Source: Flaccisagitta enflata
Taxonomy: Eukaryota > Chaetognatha > Sagittoidea > Aphragmophora
NCBI GenBank assembly: GCA_965153355.1
Contig: OZ231126.1
Span: 47,988,001 to 48,052,000, forward strand
Length of the DNA stretch: 64,000 nucleotides
Reading direction: 5' to 3'
The position numbers and the translations under genes were made by a program. The notes beneath the pieces are model-generated. The model ran no database searches, had not been told where the DNA came from, and saw nothing but the letters and a program-made list of their open reading frames with translations. Below, piece after piece: positions 61,787-64,000 of the stretch; within the stretch, counting starts at the first letter, position 1, and every line of letters begins with the position of its first letter.

Positions 61787-62668
61787 TTAAGTGTAAGTGT
61801 CTTTTTTCCTAAACGCAAGCGTGAAAGTGAAAGGCTTCATGAAGTCCAGTTGGTCTGGACTGGCAGTTAACAAATGAAGAAAAAGAGGAATAGAAGTAAC
61901 AAATAGAAAAAATTTTCGATCTTTAAGAAAGTCCTTATTTTCCCTAAATGCAACTTGAAGAGCATGGATCTCTTTTTCTCGCACACTTTTTTCACGCAAA
62001 TGAGGAGGCATCTCTTCTCTAAATGTGTTTACAATGATACGAAAGCCAGATCGCAATTCAACAAACAGAAGATGAGCTATTTCGGATTCTGACGTGTCAA
62101 CGAAGAGGATTAAGGTTCTTCCAGGTCCGGTTGAGAGAATGTTGTCATCAGCAGAGACAGATCCTAGAACGTCTGCGGCGGAGATAGGTCCACCAGGCCC
62201 ACCAGGTCCACCAGGTCCAAAAGGTCCTCCAGAGGCGGAGCCAGCTCCTTTAACGTCAGAGGCGGAGTCGGGTTCTTGAACGTCAGAGGCGAAGCCGTGT
62301 CCTTGAACGTCAGAGGCGGAGCCGGAGCCGGAGCCGAAGCTGGAGCTAGAGGCAGAGGCAGAGCCAGAGCCAGAGCCAGAGCCTCTGAAAGAGCCGAAAG
62401 CCTCCAAAAGCTTTTGAAAGAGATCTTCGGGTTCAACAGATGGAATCTCATCAGGAATGTCATCTTGTGATTTATTCTCTTCGATGTTTTCTTGTGGTTC
62501 TCCACTTTCATCTATATCGTTTTCTCGTGGTTTATCCATATCGATGCCTTCATCAACATCAATTAGAGAGTGTGTCGGACACTCTGAGAAAAGTTTGTTG
62601 TAAAAGTTGGACAAAGTTTTTGCAATGTGAAGAATTGGCAACCAAAGAAGGGAAACAATAGTTGCCAT
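61787..62668 (-). CDS. Unrecognised 293-residue protein with Ser/Gly repeats and a short Gly-Pro tract
   Basis: Three parts: an N-terminal hydrophobic segment (about 3-20, possible signal anchor) followed by acidic sequence (45-85); a central low-complexity tract with GSGSGSASAS units, SASDV repeats and a short collagen-like GPGGPGGPGGP stretch (about 96-170); and a folded-looking C-terminal domain (175-290) with RTLILFVDTSESEIAH and FRIIVNTFREEMPP. It overlaps the 3' end of the protease gene by about 105 nt in another frame. A structural or fibre-like role in a virus is conceivable, but the sequence does not prove it. Confidence 0.55.
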   Translation of the reverse strand: MATIVSLLWLPILHIAKTLSNFYNKLFSECPTHSLIDVDEGIDMDKPRENDIDESGEPQENIEENKSQDDIPDEIPSVEPEDLFQKLLEAFGSFRGSGSGSGSASASSSSFGSGSGSASDVQGHGFASDVQEPDSASDVKGAGSASGGPFGPGGPGGPGGPISAADVLGSVSADDNILSTGPGRTLILFVDTSESEIAHLLFVELRSGFRIIVNTFREEMPPHLREKSVREKEIHALQVAFRENKDFLKDRKFFLFVTSIPLFLHLLTASPDQLDFMKPFTFTLAFRKKDTYT

Positions 62669-63324
62669 AACTCAGATTTCACTACATTAAGACAGAAACC
62701 CAAATTCACATAATTTATAAGCACGGCGAAGGATGTATTTTTCTCGTTCCAATAATTCTTTAAAAGCTGTTTTAATTTAACAAAATGCGGGATGTTGTGT
62801 ACTGTAAAAAATCGCAAATTAAAAATAAAAAAATAACCGCAGCCTAAATTTTTTCGAGATTGTGTAACCAGATTAAAATGCGACAATGAAAGATGACGAG
62901 TGCTACAAAATGTGTCAATAGTATTTCTTATATCCTTTTTATCTTTATAAACACTTGCTAAACTATCGATAAGTAAACAATGTCTATTTTGGTCCCGTAG
63001 GTCTAAGGCCAGAAGGAGCCAATGACCAGTGGTCTGATAGATTTCCTGTGAATGTGAAGAATTGAGCACTATGGCCATTTTCCTCTTTTTTGAAAAGATA
63101 TTATGTTTTAATGTTAAAAGTTTGTCATAAGGAATGATAAGGGCGCCATTACCAATAAATTTCAACGCTTTAGGAATCTTTTTTAAATATCTGATTAAGT
63201 CTTTGTCCGTGGTTATGAGTTCTTTCGATGACATTTTGTTACTGTTGTTTGTTGCTGCTGTTACTGTTGTTGTTGCTGTCGTGTTATTGGTCGTGCTCAA
63301 AATTTCTAATACACGTGCGATCAC
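62563..63324 (-). CDS. Adenain-type cysteine protease (Polinton/adintovirus maturation protease)
   Basis: Expected to process virion proteins. The catalytic residues are visible in the right order and spacing: His in TTGHWLLLALD (about residue 100), Asp in LLIDSLAS (about 118), Gln in NLVTQSRK (about 153) and Cys in LGCGYFFIFNL (about 161), which is the C5-peptidase pattern shared by adenoviruses and Polinton/Maverick elements. N-terminal FIGNGALIIPYDKL fits the fold start. The first 30 residues are Thr/Asn low complexity, so the Met at 63234 (MSSKELITT) is a likely true start. The C-terminal extension (about 195-253) overlaps the next gene. This is the strongest evidence that the right end of the window is a Polinton-like virus. 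Confidence 0.85.
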   Translation of the reverse strand: MIARVLEILSTTNNTTATTTVTAATNNSNKMSSKELITTDKDLIRYLKKIPKALKFIGNGALIIPYDKLLTLKHNIFSKKRKMAIVLNSSHSQEIYQTTGHWLLLALDLRDQNRHCLLIDSLASVYKDKKDIRNTIDTFCSTRHLSLSHFNLVTQSRKNLGCGYFFIFNLRFFTVHNIPHFVKLKQLLKNYWNEKNTSFAVLINYVNLGFCLNVVKSELWQLLFPFFGCQFFTLQKLCPTFTTNFSQSVRHTL

Positions 63325-63403
63325 TCAGTACACCCATAGACCGAGATTGAAAATAAATAACTATCACGTGAATCACGCTATGAAAAAGAGAAAAAAAAAG
63401 AAA

Positions 63404-63697
63404 TTAACCACAAAAAAAAAAAAAACAAGAAAAAAAAAACTGGTATCCATCGTCAGTGACAGTAGTACCTTGTAGTTGATGTCTTCCAGCGGAGATAGAG
63501 TGAGTAATCATTGGCCGTTGCAATAGGACGGAAAGTGATTCTTCTTTTTTCTGGATTAGCAATAGAGTCCTCGCCCAAAAGATTAAATGGTAGTAGAAAT
63601 CTATGGCTTTCCAGGAATCAAAAGAGAAATCCTTTGATCCTGTGCTACTTGCCAATTTGCCAAAGGTATTGAGGCAATACCAATAGCTAGCTTTCAA
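63404..63697 (-). CDS. Possible small protein upstream of the protease, 97 residues
   Basis: Unrecognised, with low confidence. The composition is protein-like in the middle (SWKAIDFYYHLIFWARTLLL and RPMITHSISAG), but the C-terminus runs into a Phe-coding T/A tract (63407-63440). It lies in the same orientation as the protease and fills the gap between it and the next gene. It could be a minor virion gene or a chance frame. Confidence 0.3.
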   Translation of the reverse strand: MKASYWYCLNTFGKLASSTGSKDFSFDSWKAIDFYYHLIFWARTLLLIQKKEESLSVLLQRPMITHSISAGRHQLQGTTVTDDGYQFFFSCFFFFCG

Positions 63698-63828
63698 AGA
63701 TCTTGAACTCGTAAAATTGTATCCTGTATGAATTTTTTTACAAAAAAAAAAAAAAAAAAGAAATTGGTCCTGTCAGTTGATCGGTTGGTGTTTTTTTTTT
63801 TTTTTTTGGTATTATTGCATTCTGCTTT

Positions 63829-63999
63829 TTAATCACCCGCTTGTTGTCCGCCAATGGTAGGGATTGGTAAAGACGGAATTCGGCAATCAGCAGCACTGCA
63901 TGTTACATAAGCGTTTTGAATACCACATCTGGTATACTCAAAATAATTTTTTTGATAGTGTCCGCAATGACAGACATTTTCTTGGAATGCACAAATGAT
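63829..63999 (-). CDS. C-terminal end of a Cys-rich protein (runs off the window)
   Basis: Translated by hand on the minus strand from the window edge: 56 codons then TAA at 63831-63829. Cys-rich with CHCGHYQKNYF, YTRCGIQNAYVTC and CRIPSLPIPTIGG. Six Cys and two His in 45 residues suggest a zinc-binding or disulfide-rich module. The gene starts outside the window, so no family can be assigned. Homopolymer tracts (63741-63757, 63791-63807) separate it from the next frame. Confidence 0.5.
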   Translation of the reverse strand: MICAFQENVCHCGHYQKNYFEYTRCGIQNAYVTCSAADCRIPSLPIPTIGGQQAGD

Positions 64000-64000
64000 A

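Overview
This is eukaryotic (metazoan) DNA and it consists almost entirely of mobile elements nested inside one another. No bacterial-style operon and no tRNA or rRNA gene was seen. Long GA/TC microsatellites, several BEL/Pao LTR retrotransposons, an integrase-less Ty3-like gag-pol, BIR (inhibitor-of-apoptosis) domains in element genes and an adenain-like protease together suggest an aquatic invertebrate, perhaps a decapod crustacean. The organism is an inference from repeat flavour; no host gene in the window proves it.

Layout. (1) 1-5.74 kb: AT-rich, gene-free, with foldback repeats and microsatellites. (2) 5.74-10.7 kb: the 3' end of a BEL/Pao element (accessory ORF plus LTR at 7280-7831), followed by a flank carrying a dispersed repeat, an unknown ORF and a dead RT/RNase H fragment. 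(3) 10.88-12.36 kb: an LTR-like block with splice-site consensus sequences, then a minisatellite. (4) 12362-23068: BEL copy 1. It is 5' truncated, broken in pol, and split by a 3.1 kb foldback element that itself carries a small nested element. It ends in an accessory coiled-coil/RGG ORF and a 3' LTR. (5) 23.07-25.83 kb: a near-identical second copy of the 7.83-10.62 kb flank. (6) 25830-38853 (minus): a second BEL/Pao family, complete from LTR to LTR with a 5 bp target duplication but heavily decayed inside. (7) 38.86-40.58 kb: a second copy of the LTR-like block and minisatellite. (8) 40585-47036: BEL copy 2, with an intact 904-residue gag. A hAT-like MITE sits in its 5' LTR, and its pol ends abruptly at a foreign junction.

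(9) 47037-58846 (minus) is the least ordinary part. In transcription order it holds three small ORFs chained by TAATG and ATGA overlaps (two encode membrane proteins), a hairpin leader, a 1770-residue ORF with a BIR-like zinc fold, a 27-glutamine run and a long Asp/His/Gly-rich tract, a dispersed repeat, and then gag and protease-RT-RNase H ORFs. The last two are joined by a canonical T TTA AAC -1 slippery site in the correct phase. (10) 60.1-64 kb (minus) has a second, free-standing BIR protein, two unrecognised proteins and an adenain-type cysteine protease, which is the signature of a Polinton/Maverick or adintovirus-like integrated DNA virus.

How the parts relate. The two BEL family-1 copies share an LTR, a MITE insertion site and flanks, so they arose by duplication of a whole locus and not by two independent insertions. 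Three LTR or LTR-like families share an internal acceptor-to-donor interval of 66-79 nt. Two BEL families carry an extra ORF after integrase, and both end gag with a TGA-C stop. BIR domains occur in two neighbouring element genes, which suggests anti-apoptotic cargo.
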